This document shows, piece by piece, positions 36,759 through 46,243 of a DNA stretch of 64,000 nucleotides (position 1 is the stretch's first letter; each line of letters opens with the position of its first letter). The notes beneath the pieces are model-generated. The model did not search any database and was not told the DNA's origin. It saw only the letters and a list, made by a program, of their open reading frames with translations. The stretch covers positions 1-64,000 of the forward strand of contig CAVSSK010000020.1 in assembly GCA_963730395.1 (NCBI GenBank), in the 5' to 3' direction. A program made the position numbers and the translations under genes. Source of the stretch: Bog-473 sp963730395. GTDB lineage: Bacteria; Actinomycetota; Acidimicrobiia; Acidimicrobiales; RAAP-2.

Positions 36759-37513
36759 GCGACGAGCACGCCAGCCCCGGCGGAGAGGGGAGCGGGGACG
36801 ACGCCAGCTTCGGCTTCGCCCCGATGATCGACACCATCGCCACGGAGAGTCGACGCCTGGCGACGGTCGTGGGTGCATCCGACCTGGAGTCGCTCGTCCC
36901 GTCGTGCCCCGAATGGTCCGTCCGTGACCTGGCCCACCACATCGGGGTCGTGCAGTGGTACTGGGGTGAGAACGTGCGGGCCAAGAACGCGGACGAGCGC
37001 TCCGGGGGCGAGCTGACGCCGACGCCCGAGGACGCCGACCTGCTGGCGTGGCTCGGGTGGTGCACCTACTCGTTGCTGAGCGCATTGCGCGAGGCGGGCC
37101 CCGACGCGCCGTGCTGGGCCTGGTGGCCCTCGCCGCGCACCTCGGGCGCCGTGGGCCGGCACCAGGCCCAGGAGGCCGCGGTGCACCGGTGGGATGCCGA
37201 GGGGGTGGGCGGCGCCCCCGGTCCGCTGCCGGCCCTCCTCGCGACCGACGGCGTCCCCGAGTTCGTGGAGATCATGGTCGGTGCCGACCTCTCCGCGCTG
37301 CCCGGGGCGGTCACCCTCACCGCGACGGACACGGGAGCCAGCTGGCAGGTGGCGGGCACGGCGGCAGAACGGTCGGGCCGGGTGTCGGAGCTCAAGGCGA
37401 CCGCGTCGGACCTGGTCCTGATGCTCTACCGACGCCTCCCCGTGCCCGACGCTGCGGTGGTCGGCGACCCCATGCTGGTGGCGGCGCTGCTCTCCCTGGC
37501 CGACACGTCGTGA
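36755..37513 (+). CDS. maleylpyruvate isomerase family mycothiol-dependent enzyme
   Basis: About 252 residues, DinB-like four-helix bundle with N-terminal MPI domain: VPSCPEWSVRDLAHHIGVVQWYW carries the metal His (read in two pieces), and RHQAQEAAVHRWDAE the second His and Glu. A C-terminal sterol-carrier-like domain follows (TLTATDTGASWQVAGT). Such proteins use mycothiol, the actinobacterial thiol. GTG 36755 overlaps the serS stop; ATG 36824 is an alternative. The next gene overlaps its stop the same way, so serS, this gene and the metallo-hydrolase form one transcript. Confidence 0.8.
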   Translation: MSDEHASPGGEGSGDDASFGFAPMIDTIATESRRLATVVGASDLESLVPSCPEWSVRDLAHHIGVVQWYWGENVRAKNADERSGGELTPTPEDADLLAWLGWCTYSLLSALREAGPDAPCWAWWPSPRTSGAVGRHQAQEAAVHRWDAEGVGGAPGPLPALLATDGVPEFVEIMVGADLSALPGAVTLTATDTGASWQVAGTAAERSGRVSELKATASDLVLMLYRRLPVPDAAVVGDPMLVAALLSLADTS

Positions 37514-38244
37514 CCACGCTCACCTTCCTCGGCACCGGCAACTTCCTGGCCCCGCCCGGCCGCTACTGGAACAGCTTCGTGCTGGACACCTCGGTGCTGG
37601 TCGAGCCCAGCCCCATCGCGCTGCCGCACCTGCGGCGCTGCGGGTTCGAGGTCGGCGACATCGAGGTGGTCGTCGTGTCGCACTTCCACGCCGACCACTG
37701 CTTCGGCTGGCCCTTCTTGCTGCAGGCCGCCGCCGAGTCCGGGGGCGGCCGCACGCTGCACGTGGTCGGCCCGCCGGGGCTCGAGGGGCACCTGGCCGCC
37801 ATGATGGAGGCCGGCGCGGTGCGCTCGGTGCTTTCCACCGCGCACGACCGGCTCGACCTGCGCTTCACGGAGGTGGACGGGTCGTGGCAGGAGGTGGGCC
37901 CGCTCCGCTTCCGGGCCGTCGAGGTCGTGCACGTCCCCTACCTGCGCTGCTTCGGCTACCTCTTCGAGCGCCCGGGCCAGGTGGTCGCCTACTCGGGCGA
38001 CACCACGCCCTGCGACGGCCTGAGCGAGCTGGCCCGGGAGTCCGACGTCCTGGTGGTCGAGTGCAACGGTCGGCACGAGCCGCCGGGCGCGCCACCGGCC
38101 CACATGGACGAGCACTCCATCCGGGACCTGCAGGCGGCCCATCCCGACGTTCATCTCGTGCTCACGCATCTCGGCGAGCAGGTGGACACAGGGTCCATGG
38201 CCGGGGTGACGATCCCGGACGACTTCGGGGTTCTGACGCTCTGA
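37510..38244 (+). CDS. MBL-fold metallo-hydrolase
   Basis: 244 residues. The zinc-binding signature is VVVSHFHADHCFGWP (H-x-H-x-D-H), with later ligands in VVAYSGDTTPCDGL and LVLTHLGEQ. TLTFLGTGNFLAPPGRYWNS opens the fold in the manner of RNase Z/arylsulfatase-like members without the RNA-binding exosite. GTG 37510 overlaps the previous stop (GTGA), so it is translationally coupled. Substrate not evident. Confidence 0.85.
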   Translation: MTTLTFLGTGNFLAPPGRYWNSFVLDTSVLVEPSPIALPHLRRCGFEVGDIEVVVVSHFHADHCFGWPFLLQAAAESGGGRTLHVVGPPGLEGHLAAMMEAGAVRSVLSTAHDRLDLRFTEVDGSWQEVGPLRFRAVEVVHVPYLRCFGYLFERPGQVVAYSGDTTPCDGLSELARESDVLVVECNGRHEPPGAPPAHMDEHSIRDLQAAHPDVHLVLTHLGEQVDTGSMAGVTIPDDFGVLTL

Positions 38245-38269
38245 GGCGACTCGTCGACCCTGCGTGCTC

Positions 38270-39361
38270 CTACTCGAGAGACGCCGGATCGACCCCGGCG
38301 CCACCCGCCTCGCTGCTGGCGTAGGCGGCCAGGGCGAACCGCAGCACCTCGATGGCTTCGTCGCCACTCCACAGCATGGGGCCCTCACCCGTCCTGAGCC
38401 AGCGCAGCCAGTGCCGGCCCGAGTCCCGGAAGCTGCTCGCCCAGTCGTCATCGAGGGCATGGTGCGAGCGCATCTCCCCGTCGACGTAGACCTCGAGACT
38501 CGGCTGCTGGATGCCGCGGCCCGTGCAGCGGTTGACCCGTGCATACCCCTTCCGGCCGGTGACCTCCCAGCGCTCGTCGTTGGTGTAGTAGTCCGATCGC
38601 AGGTACATGTCCGGCGCCAGGGTGATGTCCCAGACGCCACGGATGCCGTTGTGGTGTTCCCACACGATCGTCGTCGGCGCATCGACCTCGATCCCGGGCA
38701 CGACTTCGGTGCCACCGACCCAGGCCCGCACCTCCCTCACGGGGCCGAAGAGCCAGAGGGCCGTCGCCAGCTTGTGCCACCCGTCGTCGAAGACGAGGAT
38801 CCCGCGCCCGTTCTCCATCTGCTGGAACTGCCACCGGTAGCTGCTCGCCGGCACGTCCCACCCCCCACGGCCACTCCCCACCATCTTCATGTGATAGCCG
38901 CTGACGTCGCCGAGCTCGCCCGCCGTCACCAGCTCCTTCAGCCGCACCAGCGGCTCGTAGAACACGTAGTTCTCCATCACGCGGAGCAGGCGGCCGTTCG
39001 CCGTTGCCGCATCGGTCATGCGCCGCGCCGCCCCCAGGTCGTTGCACATCGGCTTCTGCAGGTTGACGTGCCATCCGTACCCGAGGAGCTCGACCACTCC
39101 CTCCTCGTGGAGTGGGATGGGGAGCAGGGCCTCGACGGCGTCGACCTCCAGGCCGCTGGCCGCCAGCTCGGCACTCGAGGCGAACGTCCGTGCCGCCGGC
39201 CAGTCCGCGCCGCGTTGGGCGCGGCGCTCCTCGCTCGGGTCGACCAGCGCGACGACCTCGACGTCGGGGTTGTCGAGGTAGGCGCGCACGTTGAGGTCGT
39301 AGATGCGCCCGAGCCCCACGAAGGCGGCGCGGACCGGTCGGTCGTACGGCGTGAAACTCAT
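38270..39361 (-). CDS. Gfo/Idh/MocA family oxidoreductase
   Basis: 363 residues. Rossmann start VRAAFVGLGRIYDLNVRAYL, VEVVALVDPSEERR, the family E/QKP motif as NLQKPMCNDLGAARRM, and GVVELLGYGWHVN. GDVSGYHMKMVGSGRGGW and FDDGWHKLATALWLFGPV, with the His of the catalytic motif, lie in the C-terminal sheet domain. The Glu of EKP is Gln here but the Lys is kept. Probably a sugar or inositol dehydrogenase; no sugar gene neighbours help. Confidence 0.83.
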   Translation of the reverse strand: MSFTPYDRPVRAAFVGLGRIYDLNVRAYLDNPDVEVVALVDPSEERRAQRGADWPAARTFASSAELAASGLEVDAVEALLPIPLHEEGVVELLGYGWHVNLQKPMCNDLGAARRMTDAATANGRLLRVMENYVFYEPLVRLKELVTAGELGDVSGYHMKMVGSGRGGWDVPASSYRWQFQQMENGRGILVFDDGWHKLATALWLFGPVREVRAWVGGTEVVPGIEVDAPTTIVWEHHNGIRGVWDITLAPDMYLRSDYYTNDERWEVTGRKGYARVNRCTGRGIQQPSLEVYVDGEMRSHHALDDDWASSFRDSGRHWLRWLRTGEGPMLWSGDEAIEVLRFALAAYASSEAGGAGVDPASLE

Positions 39362-39471
39362 GGGCAGCTACTCGCGTCGAAATGTGGGCAGCGCGGTCCT
39401 CGCTGCGTCCGGGCGAAACATGGGTGGACGTTCGCCATCTTGGCATCGCAGGAGCACACGTGCTCGGGCCT

Positions 39472-40812
39472 TCAGGCCTCGACGGCGAAGAGCCGCCACA
39501 GCCCCGGCAGGCCCTTGAGCTCGTGCTCGCCGCGGTCCACGAAGCGCAGATCCGACCCCACCACGAGGTCGACGACGGTCCGGGACACCAGCACCTCTCC
39601 GGCCTCGGCCCGGGCCTGCACGCGTTGGGCCAGGTGCACGGCGATGCCCGCCACGTCGTCACCACGCCGCTCGATCTCCCCCGTGTGCACCCCGACGCGG
39701 ACGTCGATGCCGAGCTGGCGAAGGGCTTCGCGCATCGCAACCGCACACTGCACGGCCCGGGCGGGCCCGTCGAAGGTGGCGAGCACCCCGTCGCCCGTCC
39801 GCTTGACCAGGCGCCCGCCGAAGCGCGCCAGCTGACGGTCGACGGCGCGGTCGTGTTGCTCGAGGCGGGCCGTCCAGGCCTTGTCGCCGAGCACCGTGGC
39901 CTGCTCGGTCGAGGCCACGATGTCGGAGAAGAGGACCGTGGCCAGGAGGCGATCGCTCGGGGCCATCCGCCGCGTCCCGGTCAGGAACTCCTCGATCTCC
40001 CCGGCGACGTCGGCGCCGCTGGCCCACGGGACGTGGTCCGCGGTGTCGAGCTCCACGTAGTGGGCCCCGGTGATGTGCTCGGCGAGGTAGCGGCCGTTGC
40101 CGACCCGACAGAACCGGTCGTCCCGCGCGTGGAGCACCAGGGTCGGCACGCGTAGGCCGTCGAGGATGGGTCGCACGTCGGTCTCCGCCGCGCGCCACAC
40201 CGCCCGCGCCGTCGACGGGCTCGCGCCGCGATGACCGGCCCGGCGCCACCACGCGGCGAAGCTCGCATCGGAGGCCATGCTCGGGGCCATGAGAGGGAGG
40301 TCGTCCCCGCCTGTCGGACCCGGTTCGATGAGGGATTCCCGGAAGCCCTCCAACACGGAATCTGGCACCCCGAAGGGATAGTCGTCACGCCGGGTGAGGC
40401 AGGCGTAGCCGTTCACCACCACGAGCGCCTGCACCCGTTCCGGATGCGTGGCGGCCAAGAGGAGGGCGGCCAGTCCACCGAAGTGGACGCCAAGGACCGC
40501 GGCACGCTCGATCCCGAGGTCGTCCAAGACTGCCAGCGCGTCGCTCGCCCACTGTTCGACTGTCGGGGGGTCGGACGACCCCAACGGATCCGACAGACCG
40601 ATGCCCCTCAGGTCGAATCGGACGAGCCGGGAGAATGAGGCCAACCTGTCCACGTAGGCCTGCCAGCGTGGTTGCTCGGCGGCAGCGTCCACCGAGAAGT
40701 TCGTGCCGTTGGTGAGCTCGATCAGCGTGAGGGGCCCGCTCCCTTCGACCAGAAACCCGATGTGGAGGCCATCGGTCGTCGTGGCGTAGCGAACCTCCGG
40801 AGCATCGGCCAT
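39472..40812 (-). CDS. alpha/beta-hydrolase-like domain fused to class III adenylate cyclase
   Basis: 446 residues from ATG 40812. Residues about 1-270 are an alpha/beta-hydrolase fold (FLVEGSGPLTLIELTNGTN, RLVRFDLRGIGLSDP, PTLVLHARDDRFCRVGN), but the nucleophile elbow reads GVHFGG, with His where the catalytic Ser should be. Residues about 275-446 are a class III cyclase domain: LFSDIVASTEQATVLGD (first metal Asp), LVKRTGDGVLATFDGP (Lys and second Asp) and RVGVHTGEIERRGDDVAG. The transition-state Asn position is His (AVHLAQRV). Probably makes cAMP in response to a small ligand bound by the dead hydrolase fold. Confidence 0.85.
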   Translation of the reverse strand: MADAPEVRYATTTDGLHIGFLVEGSGPLTLIELTNGTNFSVDAAAEQPRWQAYVDRLASFSRLVRFDLRGIGLSDPLGSSDPPTVEQWASDALAVLDDLGIERAAVLGVHFGGLAALLLAATHPERVQALVVVNGYACLTRRDDYPFGVPDSVLEGFRESLIEPGPTGGDDLPLMAPSMASDASFAAWWRRAGHRGASPSTARAVWRAAETDVRPILDGLRVPTLVLHARDDRFCRVGNGRYLAEHITGAHYVELDTADHVPWASGADVAGEIEEFLTGTRRMAPSDRLLATVLFSDIVASTEQATVLGDKAWTARLEQHDRAVDRQLARFGGRLVKRTGDGVLATFDGPARAVQCAVAMREALRQLGIDVRVGVHTGEIERRGDDVAGIAVHLAQRVQARAEAGEVLVSRTVVDLVVGSDLRFVDRGEHELKGLPGLWRLFAVEA

Positions 40813-40880
40813 CACTCCGCAGGCTAACCAGGCGTGCGGGTGGTCGGATCGGGCAAAGCGGGTCCGGCGCCGACACGTGG

Positions 40881-41522
40881 TCATGCGGCGGATCGACCGA
40901 AGACCGAGCTTTCGACGATGTAGAACACGGTGATCACACCGAAGAGGACGACGCTGGCCGTCGGGTTGACCAGCGCGGTGAGGGTCGCCGCGAGATAGAT
41001 GAACGGTCCGGGCAGATAACTGCGTGAGATCCCGCTCACGACCCGGGGGTCGGCGTCGGATCGCAGGAGACGCTGGCCGGACGCGGCGTAGAACCACAGC
41101 ACGTTGAAGAAGATCGCCGTGATCGTCAGCGTTGCGCCGTAGGTGAGCGCGGCCGGCTCCAGGTCACCGCCTCGAAGCTGAGCGGCGATCAGGCTGGTCG
41201 GAAACGGGATGAAGGCCACCACCATCAAGAAGGCAACATTGACGAGGAGGAACGTGCGATCGACGTGCCGGATCTGGGTGAAGACCCGGTGGTGGTTGAT
41301 CCAGATGATGCCGATGGTGAGGAAGCTCACGGCATAGGCGGCATAGCTGGGCCAGATGTGCAGCAGATCGGTCCCCAGGTCACCGACGCCCACCCGGACG
41401 TCGAGGATGAGCAGGGTGGCCGCAATGGCGAAGACGCCGTCGCTGAACGTCTCGAGCCGCGAAGGGGACATGAGCGATGTCTCGCTCGAGCCGTCGGGGG
41501 CCGCTTCATCCATCACGAGCAC
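40881..41522 (-). CDS. TMEM175 family potassium channel (DUF1211)
   Basis: 213 residues, six transmembrane helices. The family signature is in helix 1: SRLETFSDGVFAIAATLLIL (R-x3-FSDG). IGIIWINHHRVFTQIRHVD follows helix 3. Bacterial TMEM175 proteins are tetrameric K+-leak channels. Start at ATG 41522 or internal ATG 41510. No regulator is adjacent. Confidence 0.87.
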   Translation of the reverse strand: MLVMDEAAPDGSSETSLMSPSRLETFSDGVFAIAATLLILDVRVGVGDLGTDLLHIWPSYAAYAVSFLTIGIIWINHHRVFTQIRHVDRTFLLVNVAFLMVVAFIPFPTSLIAAQLRGGDLEPAALTYGATLTITAIFFNVLWFYAASGQRLLRSDADPRVVSGISRSYLPGPFIYLAATLTALVNPTASVVLFGVITVFYIVESSVFGRSAA

Positions 41523-41627
41523 GTCCGCCCGGCGCCGTCAACCATCTGCGGATCCCCGCCTCTGCGAAGCATCGTTGGCGACGGCGGCCGGCACCAAGAG
41601 GGACGACCCGGAGACCGGATCCGCTCG

Positions 41628-42414
41628 CTAGCCCCCGGCCGCCGCGAAGCGGTAGCCGACGCCGCGGACGGTCGTGATGAGAACCGGCGTCGACGGATCG
41701 GCCTCGATCCGGGACCGCAGTCGCTTGATGTGGACGTCGAGCGTCTTCGTGTCGCCGATGTAGTCCGTCCCCCACACCCGGTCGATGAGGACGTCGCGGG
41801 TGAGGACGCGGCCGGAGTTCTCGACGAGCAGGCGCAGCAGCTCGAACTCCTTGCGCCGCAGGTGGACCTCCTCGCCGCGAACGAACACCCGCCGCTGGTC
41901 GAAGTCCACCTTGATCCCGTTGGACTCCCAGATGCCGTCGCTGCCGAACTCGATGGAGTTTCCGAGGTCGGTGGCCTCCGTGCCGCCCGGCGCGCGCCGC
42001 AACACGGCGCGCATGCGGGCGACCAGCTCGCGCAGGCGGTAGGGCTTGGTGACGTAGTCGTCCGCCCCCACTTCCAGCGCGACGACGGTGTCGATCTCGG
42101 TGCCCTTGGCCGTCACCATGATGATGGGCACGTGCGAGCGCGTCCGGATGTTGCGGCAGACGTCGATGCCGGACAGCTTGGGCAGCATCAGGTCGAGCAG
42201 GAGGATGTCGGGGGCCGTCTCGTCGAAGAGCTGCAGGGCCTCGTTGCCGTCACGGGCCACCGTCACCCGGAAGCCCTCGTTGGTCAGCCCGATGACCAGC
42301 GCCTCGATGAAGGACTCCTCGTCCTCGGCCAGCAGGACCTTGACCGGGCCCGTCGCCCGACGTCGAGCGCGCGCTCTTCTTGCCGGCAGTCTTGCCGGAT
42401 CCGGTCTTCGTCAC
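41628..42414 (-). CDS. response regulator, OmpR/PhoB family (RegX3-like), one frameshift
   Basis: Receiver domain: VKVLLAEDEESFIEALVIG, phospho-Asp in ILLLDLMLPKLSG, MVTAKGTEIDTVVALEVGAD, DDYVTKPYRLRELVARM. The C-terminal winged helix contains HLRRKEFELLRLLVENSGRV, KTLDVHIKRLRSRIE and TVRGVGYRF. GTG 42414 overlaps the kinase stop (GTGA) and begins MTKTGSGKTAGKKSARSTSG, which reads into the receiver only after removing one base in GGGCCC near 42355. Without that, an internal start would delete the first beta strand. Operon with the kinase; close to mycobacterial RegX3, but no phosphate-transport genes are adjacent. Confidence 0.86.
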
Positions 42415-44062
42415 GCCACGCGCTCCGCCTGGATCGGCAGCACGAGCATGAAGGTCGACCCCTCACCCTCACGGGACTCGACGTCGACCCAGCCCTGGTG
42501 GTTGTTGGCGACGTGGCGGACGATGGAGAGTCCGAGGCCGGTCCCGCCGGTGTCGCGGCTGCGGCCGTGGTCGACGCGGTAGAAGCGCTCGAAGATGCGG
42601 TCGAGGTCGCGGGCCGGGATCCCGATGCCGTGGTCCTGCACCGAGAGCCGCACGTTGTCCCGCTCCTCGATGCGCCAATTCGGCGTGGCCGCCGCGCCGG
42701 GATCCGCCGGGACGGTTCCGGCGGTGTCGCCCGGTGGCGCCGCCGGCGCCGTCGAGCTGGTGGCGGTGGCCGTCGTGGCCGTCGTGCCGTCGCCGTGGTG
42801 TCGGCCGGCGTGGTGTCTTGCGGGCCGTACGTGGACTCGCCGAGCATCGTGACCTGCTCCAGGATCTCGGGCGTGAAGACCGGCTCCACCGGGCCCTCCT
42901 TGTCGGGTTCTGCGTCTGCGGGCTCTGAGTCTGCTTCACCGGCGCTCACGGCGGGTGTCTCTCCGGTCTCGGGCTCCGCACCAGGGTCGCCGAAGGAGCC
43001 CACCACGGCGGGGTGCTCCAGGTTGGGATTGGAGCGCTGCACGGCACCGGTGACGACGACCTTGGAGTTGTCGTAGGAGTAGGTGATCGCGTTCTCCAGG
43101 AGGGCGTGCATGGCCGAGACGAGCTGGCGGCGGTCGCCCATCACGGCGACCGGGGGCGAGGGCTCGTGCAGCACGATCTCGATCCCGCGCTGGTCCGCCG
43201 TGGCGCGCACCCGCTCGATGGCGTCGGCCATCACCAGGTTCACCAGCACCGGCTCGCGCGGCGGTGCCTCCTCGGACTCGATGCGGGAGAGGTCGAGCAG
43301 GTCGTCGATGATGCGGCTGACGCGGAACGCCTCGTTGTGGATGCGGCCCGCCAGGCGCTGTGCCACCTGGGGGTCGGGCTCCGACACCAGGGTCTCGGCC
43401 AGCAGGCCCAGTGCGCCCATCGGCGTCTTGAGCTCGTGGCTGACGTTGGCCACGAAGTCGCGGCGGATCTCCTCGAGCCGGCGGCGCTCCGAGATGTCCT
43501 CGATCAGCGCGATCACGCCGAGCGGGCGGCGTCCGTCGTCGATCTGTCGTGCCCGCACCTGCAGCGTGCGCCGGGGCGGCCCGTAGAGGTCGAGCGTGCG
43601 TTCGGCCGACCCCTCGTGCCAGGCGTCCTCCAGGACCTCGGTGACCGCCTGGGCGGCCAGGGCGTCACCGTGGCGGCTGACCATCAGGGCGTTGGCGCGG
43701 CCGTTGCGGTAGATCACGGTGCCGTTCTCGTCGCAGAGGACCACGCCCTGGGTGAGGGTGTCGAGCGAGCGTCGCAGCCGGATGGCGTCCGAGCTGGACT
43801 CCGTCACGGCCTGGGCCGCCCCACCGGTCACCTGCTCGAGATAGGCCAGGGAGACCTCGATGTTGCTCTCGTCCTCGGGCGGATCGAGCCCGAGGCGGGT
43901 GCCGAGGGCGGCCAGGCGCTGCGAGATGGCCCGGCGGCCGGAACGACGCCCGAACCAGGAGGCGACGAACCCCACCACCACGCAGACGACGACCACGCCC
44001 GCGATGATCACGATCTCCTGGGTCTGGCTCAGATTGATGTCGCCCGGGCCGCTCAGAAGCAC
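42411..44062 (-). CDS. sensor histidine kinase (SenX3-like), one frameshift
   Basis: One membrane helix (IVIIAGVVVVCVVVGFVAS), a PAS domain (LDTLTQGVVLCDENGTVIYR), HisKA with phospho-His in FVANVSHELKTPMGALGLL, the N box HALLENAITYSYDNS, and after a low-complexity insertion of about 120 residues the G boxes VQDHGIGIPARDLDRIFERF and GGTGLGLSIVRHVANNHQG. The insertion (acidic then Thr/Ala/Pro-rich) lies between the N box and D box. A frame break near 42785 in the Thr-rich part joins two well conserved frames. Start taken as GTG 44062. Forms a two-component system with the overlapping regulator gene. Confidence 0.86.
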
Positions 44063-44371
44063 GTCCCCAATATGACAGGGCTGGGCGACGCCGGGCGAAC
44101 ATGTGGGTCCGGGCACGTGCACCCGGGTCCGTCACCGCGCCGAGGCGGATGCTCCTGCGGCGCGGAACCGGCGGTGGCGGGAGCCCCGGACGAGTGAGGC
44201 ACCGCCGCGGGCGCAACCGGGGGAGCCGGCCGTACTAGTGCTGACCTGGGTTTCTGCAACACGACGCGGCGGCGGGACGAAAGCGCAGACATCGACCGCC
44301 GCCGCGAACCGTTCTCCGCCCGAACGGCCGCCCGGAGGTCCCGGTGCCGGCAGTCACCACGGAGGGCACCC
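44063..44371. other. intergenic region before the secretion-like locus
   Basis: About 310 bases between the kinase start and the DUF6112 gene, very GC-rich. Short open frames have no recognisable features. It should hold the divergent promoters of the two-component operon and the secretion-like locus, but I see no clear -10/-35 pair. Confidence 0.35.
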
Positions 44372-44665
44372 ATGGTCGTGTGGCACCTTGCCGATGTCTC
44401 GCTGAACCCGAGCGTGAACGCGCTGCCCGGCGGAGGGACCCTGCAGGAACTGACGAACGGCCTGGGCGCCTGGGCACTGATCGCGTCGTTGGCCGGGCTG
44501 CTCATCGGAGCCGCGGCCTGGGCGCTGGGTGTGCACTCCCAGAACTTCCAGCAGTCGCTGATCGGGCGACGGGCCGTCCTGGTGTCGGGGCTGGCGGCGC
44601 TGCTCATCGGCGCGGCGCCCCCGATCGTCAACTTCTTCTTCCACACGGGCACCAACCTGCACTGA
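44372..44665 (+). CDS. DUF6112 family small membrane protein (T4SS-associated)
   Basis: 97 residues with two transmembrane helices: ALIASLAGLLIGAAAWALG and AVLVSGLAALLIGAAPPIVN. NPSVNALPGGGTLQELTNGL and HSQNFQQSLIGRRAVL are the family's characteristic segments. DUF6112 proteins open actinobacterial conjugation/T4SS-like clusters and resemble VirB2/TrbC pilin-like subunits by size and topology. ATG 44372 and 12 bases to the next gene support an operon. Confidence 0.78.
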   Translation: MVVWHLADVSLNPSVNALPGGGTLQELTNGLGAWALIASLAGLLIGAAAWALGVHSQNFQQSLIGRRAVLVSGLAALLIGAAPPIVNFFFHTGTNLH

Positions 44666-44677
44666 TCGGGGCCGTTC

Positions 44678-46243
44678 ATGCTGGCCGCGGGCTGCACCGG
44701 TCTCGACGCGCTCAACCCGATCTGCCAGGTCGGCAGCATCGGGGGCTCCATCGCGGCCTCCGGGTTCGAGTCGGTGCTCAGCGGGATCAGCCAGTGGGTG
44801 GCGAGCGGCGCCGAATGGCTGCTCGGCCAGATCGGCGACGTGCTCGTCGCCACCACGACGATCGACGTCGGCGCGACCTGGTTCCGCACCCACTACGGCC
44901 AGATGACCGCCTTGGCGGGCGTCGTGATCCTTCCACTGCTGCTCATCTCGACCATCCAGGCGGTCGTGCGCCAGAACCCGGGTCAGCTCGTCCGCACCTT
45001 CCTCGTGCAGCTGCCGCTGGCGCTGTTGCTGGCGGTCGTGGCCATTCAGGCTGTCATCCTCAGCCTGTCGGCGACGGATGCGATGAGCGATGCCGTCGCG
45101 GGCGGCAGCGGTGCGGACGTGACCTCCCTGCTGTCCGGCGTGACCACCGGGCTCGCGGCGGCCGCCGCCGACCCGACGATCGCCAGCTTCGTGCTGCTCC
45201 TGATCGCGTTGCTGATCGCCGTCGCCGCGTTCGTGCTGTGGATCGAGCTCCTCATCCGGGCCGCCGCGGTCTATGTGGCGGTGCTCTTCCTGCCGTTGGC
45301 GCTGGCCACGCTGGTCTGGCCGGCGGTCTCGCACTGGTGCCGGCGCCTGGTCGAGACCCTCGCCGCGCTGATCCTCTCCAAATTCGTCATCGTGGCGACG
45401 CTGAGCCTGGCGGCGGGCGCGGTCTCGTCCGGCACCGCCGGCGGGGGCGCACACGGCGCGGGCTTCTCCTCCGTCCTCGCCGGCGGCGCGCTCCTCGTCA
45501 TGGCCACCTTCGTCCCTTTCGCCATCCTGCGGCTCATCCCGGCGGTCGAGGCGGGCGCGGTCGGGCATCTCGACGGGTTGCGCTCCCGGGGGACGACGGC
45601 CGTGACACGGCCGGCCCGGTCGGCGGCGAGCCATGCGCTGCACGGGGGCCTCGAGGCGCTGGGCGACGCGCGGTTGATGGCGCAGACGGAGGGAGCCGGG
45701 GGCGGAGGCGGGGCAGGTGCTCTCGCAGCCCGTGGTGCGGCCCGTGCCGCGGCGGGGTCGTGGTCCGCGGGCGGCGGGCCCGACGGCGGCCCGGGCGGGC
45801 TCGATGGCGACCCCGAGGCGCCGCGGCTCTACCAGGCCGGTGTCGACCGTGGTCTGCTCCCGCCCCCGAGGGGCCCGAAGCCGATCCTCGGCGGGGCCGT
45901 CGACGGGGGCGGGAGTGAGCCGGGCGGTGCGTGGTGCGGTGGTGGCGGTGCGGGCGGCACGGAGGGCGAGGCCGCGGCGGCAGCTGCCGCCCACGCCGTG
46001 GCGGAAGGACTCAGGTCCACGTCGCCCACGTTCGTACGCGGGTTCGGGTGGGAGCCTGCTCCCACCGGGCCGGCCACGCCCGAGGACGCGTGGAAGTGGG
46101 AGGGAGTCCCACCGGGACGGGGACTCATCGGCAAGGTCGAAGCCGGCCAGATGCGCTACTACATGGCCGACGACGGCCACGGCCCCTGCATCAAATGGCT
46201 GCCGCCGGCCTGGCCGCCAGAACCAGGGAGCGACGGCGGGTGA
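44678..46243 (+). CDS. TrbL/VirB6-like polytopic membrane protein
   Basis: 521 residues with about six membrane helices in the first 300 (MTALAGVVILPLLLIST, LVQLPLALLLAVVAIQAVI, FVLLLIALLIAVAAFVLW, AAVYVAVLFLPLALATLVWP). A long Gly/Ala-rich cytoplasmic tail follows (AGGGGGAGALAARGAARAAA). Layout and position after DUF6112 fit the channel component of actinobacterial T4SS-like systems. The tail ends in a short conserved-looking segment KVEAGQMRYYMADDGHGP. Its TGA overlaps the next GTG. Confidence 0.75.
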   Translation: MLAAGCTGLDALNPICQVGSIGGSIAASGFESVLSGISQWVASGAEWLLGQIGDVLVATTTIDVGATWFRTHYGQMTALAGVVILPLLLISTIQAVVRQNPGQLVRTFLVQLPLALLLAVVAIQAVILSLSATDAMSDAVAGGSGADVTSLLSGVTTGLAAAAADPTIASFVLLLIALLIAVAAFVLWIELLIRAAAVYVAVLFLPLALATLVWPAVSHWCRRLVETLAALILSKFVIVATLSLAAGAVSSGTAGGGAHGAGFSSVLAGGALLVMATFVPFAILRLIPAVEAGAVGHLDGLRSRGTTAVTRPARSAASHALHGGLEALGDARLMAQTEGAGGGGGAGALAARGAARAAAGSWSAGGGPDGGPGGLDGDPEAPRLYQAGVDRGLLPPPRGPKPILGGAVDGGGSEPGGAWCGGGGAGGTEGEAAAAAAAHAVAEGLRSTSPTFVRGFGWEPAPTGPATPEDAWKWEGVPPGRGLIGKVEAGQMRYYMADDGHGPCIKWLPPAWPPEPGSDGG

